Source: DATKKX01 sp035542775 (GTDB lineage: Bacteria; Planctomycetota; Phycisphaerae; UBA1845; UTPLA1). From it: a stretch of 6,001 nt of DNA. Within the stretch, counting starts at the first letter, position 1. Each line of letters begins with the position of its first letter. Below are positions 5,399 to 6,001 of this stretch, one piece after another. The translations under genes were made by a program, and so were the position numbers. Location of the stretch: the NCBI GenBank assembly GCA_035542775.1, contig DATKKX010000476.1:1-6001 (forward strand), read 5' to 3'. Below the pieces are notes generated by a model that had not been told where the DNA came from, did not search any database, and saw only the letters and a program-made list of their open reading frames with translations.

Positions 5399-6001
5399 AT
5401 GGGCCAGATAAAAGAAATCACCCTGCGACGGCCGGCCAAGCCGGTTGATCAAACCGTCCACGTGCCCGGCAGCAAGAGTCTCACCAATCGGGCACTGGTG
5501 CTTGCCGCCTTGGCCGACGGCACATCCCAGCTCGATCATGTGCTGCTGGCCGACGACACGCGGTTCATGCTCGATGCGCTGGAGGTGCTGGGCCTCGCTC
5601 CGCGCATGGATGCCCAGCTTCGCCGCGTGACCATAACAGGCCACGGCGGACGCTGGCCCAATGCTGAGGGCGATATCTTCTGCGGCAACGCCGGAACGGT
5701 CATGCGGTTTCTCACTGCGGCGTGCTGCGTGGGACAGGGTGATTACCATCTTGACGGCGTACCACGGATGCGGTCCCGGCCGATCGGCGATCTGGTGAAT
5801 GCCCTTCGCGATCTGGGTGCCACGATCTCGTACGCCGGAGAGGAGGGTTTCTGCCCGCTCGACATTCGGGCCCGAGGTCTGCGCGGCGGAATGGTGCGAT
5901 TTGAGCGGCCGCCATCAAGCCAGTTCCTCTCGGCGATCCTGATGGCCGCGCCCCGGGCGGCCAGCGACGTCATGATCGACGTGGCCGGGCCGCTGCCCAG
6001 T
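5399..6001 (+). CDS. aroA: EPSP synthase (AroA), cut at right edge
   Basis: The first 201 codons of 3-phosphoshikimate 1-carboxyvinyltransferase are present, roughly the N-terminal half; the full enzyme is usually 420-450 residues. It joins phosphoenolpyruvate to shikimate-3-phosphate in the shikimate pathway, in the cytoplasm. The substrate-binding motifs are intact: VPGSKSLTNRAL (22-33), CGNAGTVMRFLTA (95-107, the EPSPS signature), PRMRSRPIGDLVNALRDLGA (122-141) and SSQFLSAILMAAP (173-185). The lysine, arginines and Gln of the active site are all there. Phe104 sits where the E. coli enzyme has Pro101. I chose ATG 5399 because the protein then begins as AroA proteins usually do; an in-frame ATG at 5351 would add 16 residues and cannot be excluded. 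Neither start has a convincing ribosome binding site, though GGTGGGG lies 13 nt before 5399. Transcription diverges from the TPR-neuC unit. Confidence 0.93.
   Translation, partial: MGQIKEITLRRPAKPVDQTVHVPGSKSLTNRALVLAALADGTSQLDHVLLADDTRFMLDALEVLGLAPRMDAQLRRVTITGHGGRWPNAEGDIFCGNAGTVMRFLTAACCVGQGDYHLDGVPRMRSRPIGDLVNALRDLGATISYAGEEGFCPLDIRARGLRGGMVRFERPPSSQFLSAILMAAPRAASDVMIDVAGPLPS

Noticed and set aside
5321..5749. 142-codon minus-strand ORF over the aroA start
   Set aside because: It lies opposite unmistakable AroA motifs and has no recognisable domain.

Overview
The window is high-GC bacterial DNA with six protein-coding genes in three transcription units, preceded by about 1 kb with no credible gene. 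The composition, the scarcity of Shine-Dalgarno sequences, the repeat-littered intergenic DNA and the kinds of protein present suit a Planctomycetota-like Gram-negative bacterium. That placement is an impression from memory; no rRNA or marker tree supports it.

Layout. Positions 1-1010 are intergenic. They hold two diverged copies of a C-rich / CTCCGTGGTGG repeat, a 7-bp tandem repeat (TTCAGCC), an isolated AT-rich promoter-like island near 280-310, a stem-loop at 494-524, and at the far left a hairpin plus a GGGGACATTCCACTT motif of the kind I associate with REP/RAYT elements. A plus-strand cluster follows: a small single-domain PAS protein (1011-1409), a GNAT N-acetyltransferase (1417-2217) and a DUF1801 protein (2274-2675). 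A convergent minus-strand unit reads from about 5290 down to 2782: a two-helix membrane protein with four helical TPR-like repeats (5220-4024), then a NeuC-type UDP-N-acetylglucosamine 2-epimerase (3990-2782). Divergent from that unit, aroA (EPSP synthase) starts at 5399 and runs off the right edge.

How the genes may work together. AroA acts in the shikimate pathway. The epimerase would supply ManNAc or a related 2-epimerised amino sugar for a nonulosonic acid or surface glycan, but no neuB or neuA partner is visible. The membrane protein, only 33 bp upstream of the epimerase gene, is probably cotranscribed and may be a scaffold. The PAS/GNAT/DUF1801 cluster looks like a small sensing and modification cassette of unknown purpose.

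The points most worth a second look are: the epimerase has Tyr where the family's conserved His-Pro motif is expected; its N-terminal codons share 13 bases with the intergenic repeat; and the left noncoding kilobase has promoter-like and hairpin structure. I see no CRISPR array, tRNA, rRNA, intact transposase or defence system, and nothing that clearly amounts to a new system.
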